Assembly (NCBI GenBank): GCA_035765515.1
Contig: DASTXN010000013.1
Location: 1 to 64,000, forward strand
Source: DASRSS01 sp035765515
Lineage (GTDB): Bacteria; Actinomycetota; Actinomycetes; Mycobacteriales; Jatrophihabitantaceae
Direction: 5' to 3'
DNA: 64,000 bases
The first letter of the stretch is position 1, and the number at the start of each line of letters is the position of its first letter. A model generated the notes under the pieces. It ran no database searches and was not told the origin of the DNA. It was given only the letters and a program-made list of their open reading frames with translations. The translations under genes were made by a program, and so were the position numbers. Shown in pieces: positions 33,810-42,995 of the stretch.

Positions 33810-34813
33810 TGCGGCGGGCGTCGCGCACCGTCCCGCCCGCCGAGGAGGACGAAAGACGCCGGGTTCGCGACCTGGTGGCGTTGAGCGAGGGTGATCCCCT
33901 CGCTCCTTTCACGTTACGGCCCGAAAAGGCCTACGTGTTCTCGCCCGACGGCGCGGCCGCGATCGGCTACCGCGTCAAGGTCGGCACCGCGGTCGCGGCA
34001 GGCGACCCGGTCGGTGACCTCGAATCGTGGGACGCGGCCGTCGACGCGTTCATGAGCGAGATGAAGCGTCGCGGGTTGCGGGTGGCCGTCCTGGCCGCGG
34101 GGGAGCGGTCGCAGCCGAGCTGGGCGCGGCACGGCCTGCACACGATCCCGATCGGGCGCGATGTCGTGCTGCATCGCGAGAACTTCAGCGTGCAGGGACG
34201 GCGCTATCGCAACCTGCGCCAGGCGATCCAGCGCACCCGCAACGCCGGCGTGACCGTCGCGTTCTTCCGCGAGGGCGAACTGCCCGCCGGTGACGTCGCC
34301 GAGTTGCGCGCGCTGATGACCGCTACCGGTCGCGAGGACAAGCGCGGCTTCTCGATGATCCTCGGCCGGCTCTTCGACGGCACCGAGCCGGACGCCGTGG
34401 TCATGGTCGCGCGCGACAAGACCGGACGGATCGTCGGCGCACACCGGTACCTGTGGGCCGGCAAGCAGGACCTGTCGCTCGACCTGCCGATCCGCGCGAA
34501 GGGTGCGCCCAACGGCGTGGACGAACGGTTGATCGCCGAGGTCGTCAGCTGGGGCAGCGAGCACGGCGTCGAGCGGGTCTCGCTGGCGTTCGCGCCGTTC
34601 CCGGACCTGTTCGTCAACCGGCACCACCTTTCGGCCCTGCAACGGCTCGCGTATCACGCCGTGCACCTGCTGGACCCGCTGATCCGCGTCGAGCGGCTCT
34701 ACCTGTACCTGCGCAAGTTCCACTCGTTCGACCAGCAGCGTTTCGTGATGTTGCGGTGGCGCCAGGTGTTCGTGGTTGCGCTGGCCGCGCTGCTGCTCGA
34801 GTTCGGCAACTGA
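33809..34813 (+). CDS. DUF2156 protein, lysyl-phosphatidylglycerol synthetase C-terminal domain-like
   Basis: The 334-residue product carries a GNAT-like fold related to the aminoacyl-transferring domain of MprF (KVGTAVAAGDPVGDLESW; ENFSVQGRRYRNLRQAIQR; DLFVNRHHLSALQRL). MprF proteins transfer amino acids to phosphatidylglycerol, but this protein lacks the flippase part and has only a short hydrophobic C terminus (about 316-331). Transfer to a lipid or peptide is possible. It is coupled to the upstream chaperone-like gene by a one-base overlap. Confidence 0.82.
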   Translation: MRRASRTVPPAEEDERRRVRDLVALSEGDPLAPFTLRPEKAYVFSPDGAAAIGYRVKVGTAVAAGDPVGDLESWDAAVDAFMSEMKRRGLRVAVLAAGERSQPSWARHGLHTIPIGRDVVLHRENFSVQGRRYRNLRQAIQRTRNAGVTVAFFREGELPAGDVAELRALMTATGREDKRGFSMILGRLFDGTEPDAVVMVARDKTGRIVGAHRYLWAGKQDLSLDLPIRAKGAPNGVDERLIAEVVSWGSEHGVERVSLAFAPFPDLFVNRHHLSALQRLAYHAVHLLDPLIRVERLYLYLRKFHSFDQQRFVMLRWRQVFVVALAALLLEFGN

Positions 34814-34816
34814 GCC

Positions 34817-37561
34817 TTATTCGGCAGAACGCTCGGACGGCAGCCGTGAGCGACTGAACGCGCCGGCCAGCGCCGCGGCGAGCAGCGGGATGCCGATCAG
34901 GACCGCAACGGTCAGTAACCACGGCACGACCAGGTGTAGCTGCGCGGGCAACGTGTCGACGGAATAGTGGGTCCCGCCTCCGCCTCCGCCGGAGTCGTAG
35001 ACGCTGCCGAACCCAGCAGGCTGCCGTTGCGCGCGGACCCAGGCGATGGCGGGGACGAAGCCGGCGGCCGTCCCGAGCACCGCGCCGATCCCGGCGATAA
35101 CGCCGGCCCGAGAAAGGGACAGCACGCGGCGGGTACGCGGTGCGGCACCCACGGCGCCGAGCGTGACCAGGTCGGCCCGCCCGTCCACGTCCGCGAGCGC
35201 GGTCGCGATCACCGCGGCGCCGATCGCGATCACAGCCGCTACGCCGACCAAGCCGTACATCATCCAGGCGCGGTCGTCGTGGTAGCCGGACTCGACGTAG
35301 TAGTACAGCTCGGGATCGATCGCATTGAGCTTGCCTGCCAGCGCCTGCTTCTCGCGATCGGAAGGAGCCCGGGTGTCGCGCGCGAAGACGCCGATCGCCC
35401 GCGGTGTGACGCCCAACTTCGCGGCGACCGAGGGCGGCACGATCAGCTGCGCGGCCGGATAGCCGTCCGACACGACCACGGCAGGGACGGTCACCTGCTT
35501 GCTGCCCGACGCCGCTGAGGGGCCGTTCATGCTGGAGATCGGCGCCTGGGAGCCGGTCAAGTGCACCGTGCCTTGGTTTCCGACGGCGGCCCGGTCGACG
35601 ACGATCGCCTTGCCCGCGCGCAACGCCGCAGCGGCCGCCGGCTCGGGCTTGCCGAACAGCGCCTTCAGACCGGAGCCGTCGTCCACAAGCGTGCTCGGCA
35701 GGTAGCCGCCCGTGTACCGGGACGGGTGGCGCTCCTGCCAGTACATGTTGGCGAAGTCGATCTGGCCAACGACGCAGTCCGGCCGGGTGAACGAACATGA
35801 CCCGGACGGGCCGCGCACGAGCACCAGGCCGGAGACCGGCAGCGTCGAGCGCATCGCGTCCACCACCGCCTGTGGACCGACGTTCGGACCGCTGCTGTCG
35901 AGTTCCGTCCAAGCGGCGTTCATCGGCAGTGATGCGTGGTAGTTGCGACGGTTCTGATCGGTCGTGCTCGCCACGACCAGGATCGCGGCCATCGCGCCGA
36001 TGATCGACGCCATCACGGCAGCGACGGCGGGCGCAGCGGCGGACCGATTGCGGCCGGCGTCACGCAGCGCGATCCGAGGCGCCAGCGGCAGCCGCCGGCC
36101 GAGCCGGGCGATGAGGCCGATCAGCGCCGGCGTGCAGGCGATCAGGCCGAGCTCGACGAGGGCGACGCCGAACAGGATGACCGTCGCGCCGTTGGAGGAG
36201 TGCGTTGCGCCGCCGATCGCGATCACGGCACCGACTGCGCCGACCACCAGACCCAGCACCACGACCCGCTTGCGCGTGCGCAGCGTGCCACGGCGCCCGG
36301 CCAGCGCGGCCACCACGTCCGTCCGGGCGGCCGCACTCGCCGGGAACGCTGCGGCGGCCAGCGCGGTCAGCACCGCGACCAGCACGAGCAGTGCCAACTC
36401 GGCCGGCCGGACGTCGAAGTGCCCGGGGACCTGGTCGACCAGCGAGCCCAACGTCGGGATGCCGATCGCCATGCCCGCGACCGCCAGCACGATGCTGATC
36501 ACGCCCGCAGCCGCGCCGAGCACGATTCCGTTTGCCAGCACGACGTTGCGCAGGTCCGAGCTGCGGCCGCCGGTGCTCGCGATGATCGCAAGCTGGCGCC
36601 GCTGCCGCCTGGCGCCGACCGCGAACGCGGGGCCGGCCAGCAACACGACCTCCAGCAGCGCCATGCCGACGATCAAGGTGGCGATCGACAGCACCTGACC
36701 GTCGATCGAGCTGCTCGATGCGAGGAAGGGGATCTCGGACGACGGTGGCGGGTGCAGGTAGGCCTGGCGCGACACCACGACGTAGCCGAGCTTGTTCAGG
36801 TTCAGCACCTGCTGCCAGGTAATCGGTCCCGGCGAATCGACGAGCCAGCCGCTCTCACCCGGCGAGACGTAGTCCTGCCCCTTCGACGGCGGAGGCGCGG
36901 GGAGTGCGGACGGGTCCAGATAGACCGCCTCCGCGTGCCGCGACCCGGCATCGTCCACGATGCCGACGACCCTGAACGTCCGCTCGGAATCGGTAGCGGT
37001 TCCGAAGTCGGCCAGCCGCAGTGTGCTGCCGATCTTCAGGTCCGCCTTCTCCGCGATCCGCGCCGTCACCGCGGCCTCGTCGACTGAACGGGGTGCGTGA
37101 CCGCTGACCCGCTTGAGGATCCCGCGTGCCATCGGATCGGCGTAATCGAGCCCGAACACACTCGCGTATTCCAGACCGGCCGGCGTGCGCACCTGCGCGC
37201 CCTGGCTCGACTCGTCGTCGCTGATCACGCGGCTGCCGGCGGGTAGCTGCGTGATCAGTCCGGCGGTCGTCGGCCGGGACCCGTGGGTGTCGCCGATGGT
37301 CGTCCACTGGTAGTTGAGGTATCCACCGGGCGTTTGCTGCACTGATGCGCCCGCCCACCGGATGCCGGCGTCCGCGGTGCCGATCGTGCGGGACAACTTC
37401 TCGGTCGGGCTCAACTGCCAGGTGCGGTAAGCGATGTCGGCGCCGGCAAGCGCGAAGATCGGCAGCCCGATCAGTGCGATGACGAGCAGGCTGCGTCCCT
37501 TCGCGCGCCACGCCTCGCGGCGGGCGATGCGCAGCGCGGCGTGCCAACGGGCAGCGTTCAT
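34817..37561 (-). CDS. FtsX-like ABC transporter permease
   Basis: The 914-residue membrane protein has an N-terminal anchor, a large extracytoplasmic domain (about residues 45-285), a first FtsX block of membrane segments (about 290-545), a second extracytoplasmic domain (about 560-770) and a second FtsX block (about 780-905). The two-block layout is that of MacB/LolCE-type mechanotransmission exporters. Substrate unknown. It overlaps the upstream ATPase gene by 4 bases. Confidence 0.9.
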   Translation of the reverse strand: MNAARWHAALRIARREAWRAKGRSLLVIALIGLPIFALAGADIAYRTWQLSPTEKLSRTIGTADAGIRWAGASVQQTPGGYLNYQWTTIGDTHGSRPTTAGLITQLPAGSRVISDDESSQGAQVRTPAGLEYASVFGLDYADPMARGILKRVSGHAPRSVDEAAVTARIAEKADLKIGSTLRLADFGTATDSERTFRVVGIVDDAGSRHAEAVYLDPSALPAPPPSKGQDYVSPGESGWLVDSPGPITWQQVLNLNKLGYVVVSRQAYLHPPPSSEIPFLASSSSIDGQVLSIATLIVGMALLEVVLLAGPAFAVGARRQRRQLAIIASTGGRSSDLRNVVLANGIVLGAAAGVISIVLAVAGMAIGIPTLGSLVDQVPGHFDVRPAELALLVLVAVLTALAAAAFPASAAARTDVVAALAGRRGTLRTRKRVVVLGLVVGAVGAVIAIGGATHSSNGATVILFGVALVELGLIACTPALIGLIARLGRRLPLAPRIALRDAGRNRSAAAPAVAAVMASIIGAMAAILVVASTTDQNRRNYHASLPMNAAWTELDSSGPNVGPQAVVDAMRSTLPVSGLVLVRGPSGSCSFTRPDCVVGQIDFANMYWQERHPSRYTGGYLPSTLVDDGSGLKALFGKPEPAAAAALRAGKAIVVDRAAVGNQGTVHLTGSQAPISSMNGPSAASGSKQVTVPAVVVSDGYPAAQLIVPPSVAAKLGVTPRAIGVFARDTRAPSDREKQALAGKLNAIDPELYYYVESGYHDDRAWMMYGLVGVAAVIAIGAAVIATALADVDGRADLVTLGAVGAAPRTRRVLSLSRAGVIAGIGAVLGTAAGFVPAIAWVRAQRQPAGFGSVYDSGGGGGGTHYSVDTLPAQLHLVVPWLLTVAVLIGIPLLAAALAGAFSRSRLPSERSAE

Positions 37562-38286
37562 TCGATCGGACTCGTGCTCAGCAGCGACTCCGGCCCGGCC
37601 AGCGGCGCCGTCTCGTCGACGAGCACGCCGTCGCGCAGGAACACGACCCGGTCGGCCCAGCCGGCGTGCCGCGCGTCGTGCGTCACGAGCACCGCTGCGG
37701 CGCCCGCGTCACAGCGTGCGCGCAGCATGCGCAGCACGTCCTCGCCGGTCTGCGAATCGAGTGCGCCCGTCGGCTCGTCGGCGAGGATCAGCCGCCGGTC
37801 ACCGACGACGGCGCGCGCGATCGCAACGCGCTGCTGCTGGCCGCCGGACATGTCGTCCGGGAACCGCTCGGCGAGCTCGTCCATCGCCACCTCGCGCAAG
37901 GCGTCCAGAGCTTCGCTGCGCGCGCGGCGGGACGCGATGCCGTCCAGTTCGCGCGGCAGCATGACGTTCTCGACCGCGGTCAGCGACGGGATCAGGTTCA
38001 GGCTTTGGAACACGTAGCCGACCGCGCGCCGGCGCAGCTGTGCGAGCGACGAGCGGGTCAGCCCGCCCAGGCGCTTGCCCTCGACGATCACGTCGCCGTG
38101 GGTCGGCGAGTCCAGTCCGCCGGCGAGGTTGAGCAGCGTCGACTTGCCCGACCCGGACGGCCCCATGATCGCGACGAACTCGCCCGGCCCAACCGACAGA
38201 GATACCCCGTCCAGCGCGTGGACGGTCGCCTCGCCGCGGCCGTGCTCGCGTCCGACGTCGCGCAGTTCGAGTACCGGGCTGCTCAT
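37558..38286 (-). CDS. ABC transporter ATP-binding protein (MacB/LolD type)
   Basis: The 242-residue product has Walker A GPSGSGKST, signature LSGGQ-like MSGGQQQRVAIARAV, Walker B RLILADEPTGALD and the H-loop His in VTHDAR. It powers the FtsX-like permease encoded immediately downstream, with a 4-base overlap on both sides. Such systems often export antimicrobial peptides or lipoproteins. Confidence 0.94.
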   Translation of the reverse strand: MSSPVLELRDVGREHGRGEATVHALDGVSLSVGPGEFVAIMGPSGSGKSTLLNLAGGLDSPTHGDVIVEGKRLGGLTRSSLAQLRRRAVGYVFQSLNLIPSLTAVENVMLPRELDGIASRRARSEALDALREVAMDELAERFPDDMSGGQQQRVAIARAVVGDRRLILADEPTGALDSQTGEDVLRMLRARCDAGAAAVLVTHDARHAGWADRVVFLRDGVLVDETAPLAGPESLLSTSPIE

Positions 38287-38873
38287 GAGCGGGCATCTTC
38301 GCGGCGGACGGATCCGGCGGGCTTCGCGGACGCCGCGTCAGTGCGCGTTCTGGCGGCGCGGGCGAGCCGCGTCTCGCAGTGGTCCAGCCAGCGGACCTCG
38401 GCCTCGGCCGCGAAGATGAGCGAGTCGGCGACCAGCAGCCAGGACAGGTCGTCGGCGGCTGCCTCGCGCGCCCGGGTGTACTCCTGCAGCGCCCGCACCG
38501 TTGCCGTCCGCTGCGCCTGGATCACCGCGTGGACGTCCACGCCCGGCGTGTGCACGGCGAGGGCGAGCTTGATCGCGAGCTCGTCGCGTGGGGGAGAGGT
38601 GTTGCGCACCGGCGTGGCGAACCAGGTGCGCACCTCGGCACGTCCGTTGTCGGTGATCGCGTAGACGCGCTGGCTCTCGCGGTCGGCGTCGGCCGTCTCG
38701 TCGTCGCTGACGGCGACGAGTCCGTCGCGCTCGAGGCGCGCGAGCGTGCTGTAGACCTGCCCGACGTTCAGCGGCCAGGTCGCGCCGGTGCTGGCCTCGA
38801 ACTCCTGGCGCAGCTGGTAGCCGTACATGGGCCGTCGCTCGAGGAGGCTGAGCAAGCCGTAGCGGATCGACAT
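38283..38873 (-). CDS. PadR-family transcriptional regulator
   Basis: The 196-residue product has the PadR winged helix (RYGLLSLLERRPMYGYQLRQEFE; GQVYSTLARLERDGLV) and a C-terminal dimer helix. It is the first gene of a three-gene operon with an ABC ATPase and an FtsX permease, each joined by 4-base overlaps. A palindrome two bases before its ATG suggests autorepression, with the exported compound as possible inducer. I chose the ATG at 38873 (MSIRYGLL). Confidence 0.92.
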   Translation of the reverse strand: MSIRYGLLSLLERRPMYGYQLRQEFEASTGATWPLNVGQVYSTLARLERDGLVAVSDDETADADRESQRVYAITDNGRAEVRTWFATPVRNTSPPRDELAIKLALAVHTPGVDVHAVIQAQRTATVRALQEYTRAREAAADDLSWLLVADSLIFAAEAEVRWLDHCETRLARAARTRTDAASAKPAGSVRREDARS

Positions 38874-38875
38874 GG

Positions 38876-38899
38876 ATACTGAGTATGCATACTGCGTAT
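38876..38899. promoter_or_regulatory. PadR operator candidate
   Basis: A 24-bp palindrome has a perfect 12-bp core AGTATGCATACT (38882-38893) and matching outer ATAC (38876-38879) and GTAT (38896-38899). Only the two base pairs between core and arms mismatch. It lies directly upstream of the padR start codon. Its AT-richness stands out from the surroundings. Confidence 0.7.
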
Positions 38900-38922
38900 G
38901 GTCAAGGCAAGAGAACACTCGG

Positions 38923-38990
38923 CGGGTGGCGCGGTTTGGGTCCGAGTGGCGCGATATTTCGCGCCACTCGCAGGGCTAACGCGCCACTCG
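38923..38990 (+). repeat. Nested palindromic element, copy C
   Basis: This 68-bp element has GGGTGGCGCG at 38924 (one difference) and GAGTGGCGCG at 38944, facing GCGCCACTC at 38961 and 38981. The loop is GATATTTC, as in copy B. It is followed by CGCGTGGGCCGT, as in copy A. It lies downstream of the pirin gene and upstream of padR, both on the minus strand. Confidence 0.9.
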
Positions 38991-39012
38991 CGTGGGCCGT
39001 GTGGGCCGTGTG

Positions 39013-39984
39013 TCAGACGCCGGTGTGCGGCATCAGGGCGTTCTCGGGGATCACGCCCAGCCGGCCGGCCTGATAGTCCTCGATCGCCTGCTGGAGCTCC
39101 TCGCGGGTGTTCATCACGAACGGCCCGTAATGCGCCACCGGCTCACGGATCGGCTGGCCGCCGAGCAGGTAGAGCTCCAGCGCCGGCTTGTTCGAGTCCT
39201 GCTGGTCGGACGCGCGGAACGTCCAGCGATCGCCCGGTCCGAACACCACGAGTTGCCCGCCGGTGACCGGACGCCCCTCGGTGCCCGCGAAGCCGTTGCC
39301 GGAGAGGACGTACGCGAGCGCGTTGTACTCCGGGTTCCACGGCAGCGACAGCTGGGCGCCGGGCTGTACGGTCGCGTGCGCGACGGTGATCGGCGTGTGT
39401 GTGGACCCGGGGCCGCGATGTCCGTCGATCTCGCCGGCGATGATCCGGATCAGCGCGCCGCCGTCGGTCGAGGCGACCAGCGCGGAGTCCGCGCCCTCGA
39501 TCGCCTGGTACCGCGGCGGGCTGAACTTGTCCTTCGCGGGCAGGTTCACCCACAGCTGCAGGCCGTGGAACAGCCCGCCGGACACGACCAGCTCCTCCGG
39601 CGGCGTCTCGATGTGCAGCACGCCCGCGCCCGCGGTCATCCACTGCGTGGCGCCGTTGTTGATCACGCCGCCGCCGCCGTGGCTGTCCTGGTGCTCGAAC
39701 GTCCCGTCGATCATGTACGTGACGGTCTCGAAGCCCCGGTGCGGGTGCCAGTTGGTGCCCTTGGGCTCCATCGGCGCGTAGTCGATCTCACCCATCTGGT
39801 CCATGTGCACGAACGGGTCGAGGTCGGCCATCGAGACGCCCGCGAACGCGCGCACCACCGGGAAGCCCTCGCCCTCGAACCCGCGCGGGCCGGTGCTCAC
39901 CTGCTTGATCGGACGTTCGGTGTCACCCAGGCCCGCCGCCGGGATGCGCGGCAGGGTCACGGTGTCCGCAGTGATGGCTGGCAT
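39013..39984 (-). CDS. Pirin family protein
   Basis: The 323-residue bicupin has the pirin metal-binding segment HPHRGFETVTYMIDG (near residue 80) and the matching HIETPPEE further on. Bacterial pirins are iron proteins; some have quercetinase activity, others bind enzymes. I chose the ATG at 39984, with GGAGG seven bases upstream; a TTG four codons earlier is less likely. A near-palindrome lies upstream at 40000. Confidence 0.92.
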   Translation of the reverse strand: MPAITADTVTLPRIPAAGLGDTERPIKQVSTGPRGFEGEGFPVVRAFAGVSMADLDPFVHMDQMGEIDYAPMEPKGTNWHPHRGFETVTYMIDGTFEHQDSHGGGGVINNGATQWMTAGAGVLHIETPPEELVVSGGLFHGLQLWVNLPAKDKFSPPRYQAIEGADSALVASTDGGALIRIIAGEIDGHRGPGSTHTPITVAHATVQPGAQLSLPWNPEYNALAYVLSGNGFAGTEGRPVTGGQLVVFGPGDRWTFRASDQQDSNKPALELYLLGGQPIREPVAHYGPFVMNTREELQQAIEDYQAGRLGVIPENALMPHTGV

Positions 39985-39999
39985 GCTGGCCTCCAAGTT

Positions 40000-40013
40000 G
40001 TTGTCATGTCAAC
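40000..40013. promoter_or_regulatory. Near-palindrome upstream of the pirin gene
   Basis: GTTGTCATGTCAAC differs by one base from a perfect 14-bp palindrome (GTTGACATGTCAAC). It ends 16 bases before the pirin start codon, upstream of its RBS. A MarR- or HxlR-type regulator is possible; none is encoded alongside. Confidence 0.4.
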
Positions 40014-40152
40014 TGTAGCAGAGAACGCCGCCCGAGTCCGGTGCATTCCGCGAGTGCTGCACCGTCGCGCAGGGGCCGCAGGTCACCCGCGCGCGGCGTT
40101 AGGGCCGCCGCGATCGCGGGGAGGCCAGTTGCGACGGCGTGGGGAAGGACTC

Positions 40153-41163
40153 ATGGTGAACGAATCAGGACGCAAGGTTGCGGTGGTGACCGGCGGGACG
40201 GCCGGCGTGGGGCGCGCGACGGTGGTGGAGCTGGCGCGATCCGGCTACGACGTGGCCGTGCTCGCCCGCGGGCAGGCCGGGCTGGACGGCGCGGTACGCG
40301 ACGTCGAGGAGCACGGCGGCAGGGGACTCGGCGTGCCCACGGACGTCGCCGACCAGGACGCTGTCGAGGCGGCGGCGGAGCGGGTCGAGCGCGAGCTCGG
40401 CGAGATCGACGTCTGGGTGAACGTCGCGTTCGTCGGCTCGCTCGCGTTCTCCTGGGACACCGACATGGCGGTCTTCCGCCGGATCACCGAGGTGACCTAC
40501 TACGGGCAGGTGCACGGGACGCTGGCCGCGCTCGAGCGCATGCGGCCCCGGAACCGGGGCGTGATCATCAACGTCGGTTCCGCGATGGCCTACCGCTCGA
40601 TCCCGCTGCAATCGGCCTACTGCGGCGCCAAGCACGCCGTGAAGGGCTTCAGCGAATCGGTGATGTGCGAGCTGGCGAACGAGAAGAGCAAGGTCCGGCT
40701 GTGCATGGTGCAACTGCCCGGCCTGAACACGCCGCAGTTCACCTGGAACTTCAGCAAGATGGCCAAGCACCCGATGCCGGTGCCGCCGATCTTCCAGCCC
40801 GAGGTGCCCGCCCGGGCGATCGCGTTCCTGGCCGATCACCCGCGGCGCAACATGTGGGTCGGCGTGTCGACGGTGTACACGATCCTTGGCGAGCGGCTGG
40901 CACCCAAGGTGCTGGACTGGTACCTCGGACGCACCGGGGTCTCGTCCCAGCAGACCGACGCCGACGCGCCACGCTACGGCTCGAACCTGCACGAGCCGCG
41001 CGACGCGGCCGCCGACCGCGGCGCGCACGGCCCGTTCGACGGGCAGGCGCACGCGCACGACCCGCAGCTGTTCCTGTCCAAGCACCGTCGTGCGCTGCTG
41101 TCCGGCGGCGCGGCCGCGGTCGGTGGCCTCGCCGTGCTGGGCGAGCGACTCGCCCGGCGCTGA
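40153..41163 (+). CDS. Short-chain dehydrogenase/reductase with C-terminal extension
   Basis: The 336-residue product has the NAD(P) motif VTGGTAGVGR (residues 13-22), the catalytic Ser (NVGSAMAY) and Tyr-x3-Lys (AYCGAKHA). Beyond the usual 250 residues it carries an extension ending in a short hydrophobic, possibly membrane-seeking helix (ALLSGGAAAVGGLAVLG). The substrate is unknown. The ATG at 40153 begins the conserved core. Confidence 0.9.
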   Translation: MVNESGRKVAVVTGGTAGVGRATVVELARSGYDVAVLARGQAGLDGAVRDVEEHGGRGLGVPTDVADQDAVEAAAERVERELGEIDVWVNVAFVGSLAFSWDTDMAVFRRITEVTYYGQVHGTLAALERMRPRNRGVIINVGSAMAYRSIPLQSAYCGAKHAVKGFSESVMCELANEKSKVRLCMVQLPGLNTPQFTWNFSKMAKHPMPVPPIFQPEVPARAIAFLADHPRRNMWVGVSTVYTILGERLAPKVLDWYLGRTGVSSQQTDADAPRYGSNLHEPRDAAADRGAHGPFDGQAHAHDPQLFLSKHRRALLSGGAAAVGGLAVLGERLARR

Positions 41164-41176
41164 GGCAGCGGCGGCC

Positions 41177-42994
41177 GTGACGGCAGGGTCCAGCGGTCCG
41201 ACAGGTCCGGACCGGGATGACGACGGCTTCGTGCCGATCGGGTCGTACGGGGTGCTCGGCGACGGTCGGACGGTGGCCCTGGTCGCCCGCGACGGCGCGA
41301 TCGACTGGTTCCCGACTTCGGCGCTGGACGGGCATCCCACCTTCGCGGCGCTGCTGGATCCCGATCGCGGCGGCTCGATCACCCTCGCGCCCGCGGTGCC
41401 GTTCGAGGTGCAACGGCGCTACGTCGACGGCAGCAACGTCCTGAGCAGCACCTTCCGGACTGCGGAGGGAACGGTCCGGATCACGGACTCGCTCAATACC
41501 GGGCGCGCGGGACGCCTGCCGTGGACGGAACTGGCGCGTCGGGTCGAGGCGCTGGAGGGCTCGGTGCCTCTGCGCTGGCAGATCAATCCCGGCAGCGCGC
41601 TCGGGCCAGCACATCCGTGGGCGTGGACGCAGGACGACAGCGTGCTGCTCACCGTCGCCGGCCAGCTCCTCGCGGTCCGCAGCGAGGGCATGGGCAGCAC
41701 CGTGGTCGACGGCGGAACCGTGCGCGGCGACGTGACCGTCCACGCCGGCGAGCGCGGACTGCTGGCGCTCGTCGCCACCGCGGGCGAGCCGACCTTCCTG
41801 CCCTCCTGTGCCGACATCGACGCGCGGATCGACAGTTCGGCGGCCGACTGGCAGCGCTGGTGTGCCGGCATCGGTTACCGCGGCCGGTGGCAGGACGCGG
41901 TGCAGCGCAGCGCGCTCGCGCTGAAGCTGCTGGTCCACGCCCCGACCGGCGCGGTGGCCGGCGCCGGCACCACCTCGCTGCCGGAAGCGCTCGGCGGCGA
42001 GCGCAACTTCGACTACCGCTTCGCGTGGGTTCGCGACGCCTCGTTCGCGATCGACGCGTTCGCCGAGCTCGGCCTGCACGAGGAGGTGCACGCCGCGCTG
42101 TCCTGGCTGCTGCGCACCGTCGCAACCACGGCTCCGGACGTGCGGGTGTTCTACCGCCTGGACGGCTCGGTGCCGGACGGCGACATGCAGAAGCTGCCGG
42201 TGCGCGGCTACCGGGACTCGCGTCCGGCGGTCGCGGGCAACAGCGCCGAGACCCAGACCCAGCTGGGCTGCCTCGGCGATCTGCTCGAGGCGGTGTCCCG
42301 CTTCGTGCGCCACGGCGCGGTCCTGGACCGGCGAACGGCCCGCCTGGTGACCCAATTGGCCGAGCGCACCTGCGACATCTGGTCCGAGCCGGACGCCGGG
42401 ATCTGGGAACTCGGTGACACCGAGCACTACACGATCTCGAAGATCAGCTGCGCGGTCGCGCTGGACCGGGCCGCCCGGCTGGCCGAGGCTGGGCAGGTTC
42501 CGGACGCGCACGTCGAGCGGTGGCGCCACGAGCAGGCCCGCATCCGCGAGTGGGTGGACGAGAACTGCTGGTCCGAGCAGAAGCGGTCCTACACGTTCTA
42601 TGCCGGTACCGACGAGTTGGACGCCAGCGTGCTGCTCGCCAGCCGGAGCGGCTATGCGGCCCCGGACGACACCAGATTCCACGACACCGTCGACGCGATC
42701 GGCCGGGAGCTCGCCGAGGGGCCACTGCTCTACCGGTACACGTCGGCCCGCGGCCAGGAGGCCTGCTTCCTGGCATGTTCGTTCTGGCGCGTGCGCGCCC
42801 TCACCCACATCGGCCGCCGCGCGGAGGCGGCCGAACTGATGGACGAACTCGTCTCGCTCGCCACCGACCTGGGGCTGTACTCGGAGGAGATGACAGCCGA
42901 CTCCCGGCAGCTGCGGGGCAATCTGCCGCAGGCGCTGAGCCACCTGTCGCTGATCACCGCAGCGACGGGGCTGGCCGAGAGTCCGGAGGGCTAA
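41177..42994 (+). CDS. Glycoside hydrolase family 15 (glucoamylase- or trehalase-like)
   Basis: The 605-residue cytoplasmic protein has the GH15 N-terminal beta-sandwich (FVPIGSYGVLGDGRTVALVARDGAIDW) and an (alpha/alpha)6 barrel. The barrel holds RNFDYRFAWVRDASF, the acid segment GIWELGD and the base segment LYSEEM followed by GNLPQALSHLSLI. Mycobacterial GH15 proteins of this form are trehalases, while others are glucoamylases; sequence reading alone does not decide. Its neighbours are the GlgE-pathway genes. The start is the GTG at 41177, 13 bases after the SDR stop. Confidence 0.9.
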   Translation: MTAGSSGPTGPDRDDDGFVPIGSYGVLGDGRTVALVARDGAIDWFPTSALDGHPTFAALLDPDRGGSITLAPAVPFEVQRRYVDGSNVLSSTFRTAEGTVRITDSLNTGRAGRLPWTELARRVEALEGSVPLRWQINPGSALGPAHPWAWTQDDSVLLTVAGQLLAVRSEGMGSTVVDGGTVRGDVTVHAGERGLLALVATAGEPTFLPSCADIDARIDSSAADWQRWCAGIGYRGRWQDAVQRSALALKLLVHAPTGAVAGAGTTSLPEALGGERNFDYRFAWVRDASFAIDAFAELGLHEEVHAALSWLLRTVATTAPDVRVFYRLDGSVPDGDMQKLPVRGYRDSRPAVAGNSAETQTQLGCLGDLLEAVSRFVRHGAVLDRRTARLVTQLAERTCDIWSEPDAGIWELGDTEHYTISKISCAVALDRAARLAEAGQVPDAHVERWRHEQARIREWVDENCWSEQKRSYTFYAGTDELDASVLLASRSGYAAPDDTRFHDTVDAIGRELAEGPLLYRYTSARGQEACFLACSFWRVRALTHIGRRAEAAELMDELVSLATDLGLYSEEMTADSRQLRGNLPQALSHLSLITAATGLAESPEG

Positions 42995-42995
42995 G

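Noticed and set aside
14458..38990. A CRISPR array or tandem repeat as explanation for the GAGTGGCGC elements
   Set aside because: The copies are more than 3 kb apart, palindromic, contain no spacers, and no cas gene is present.
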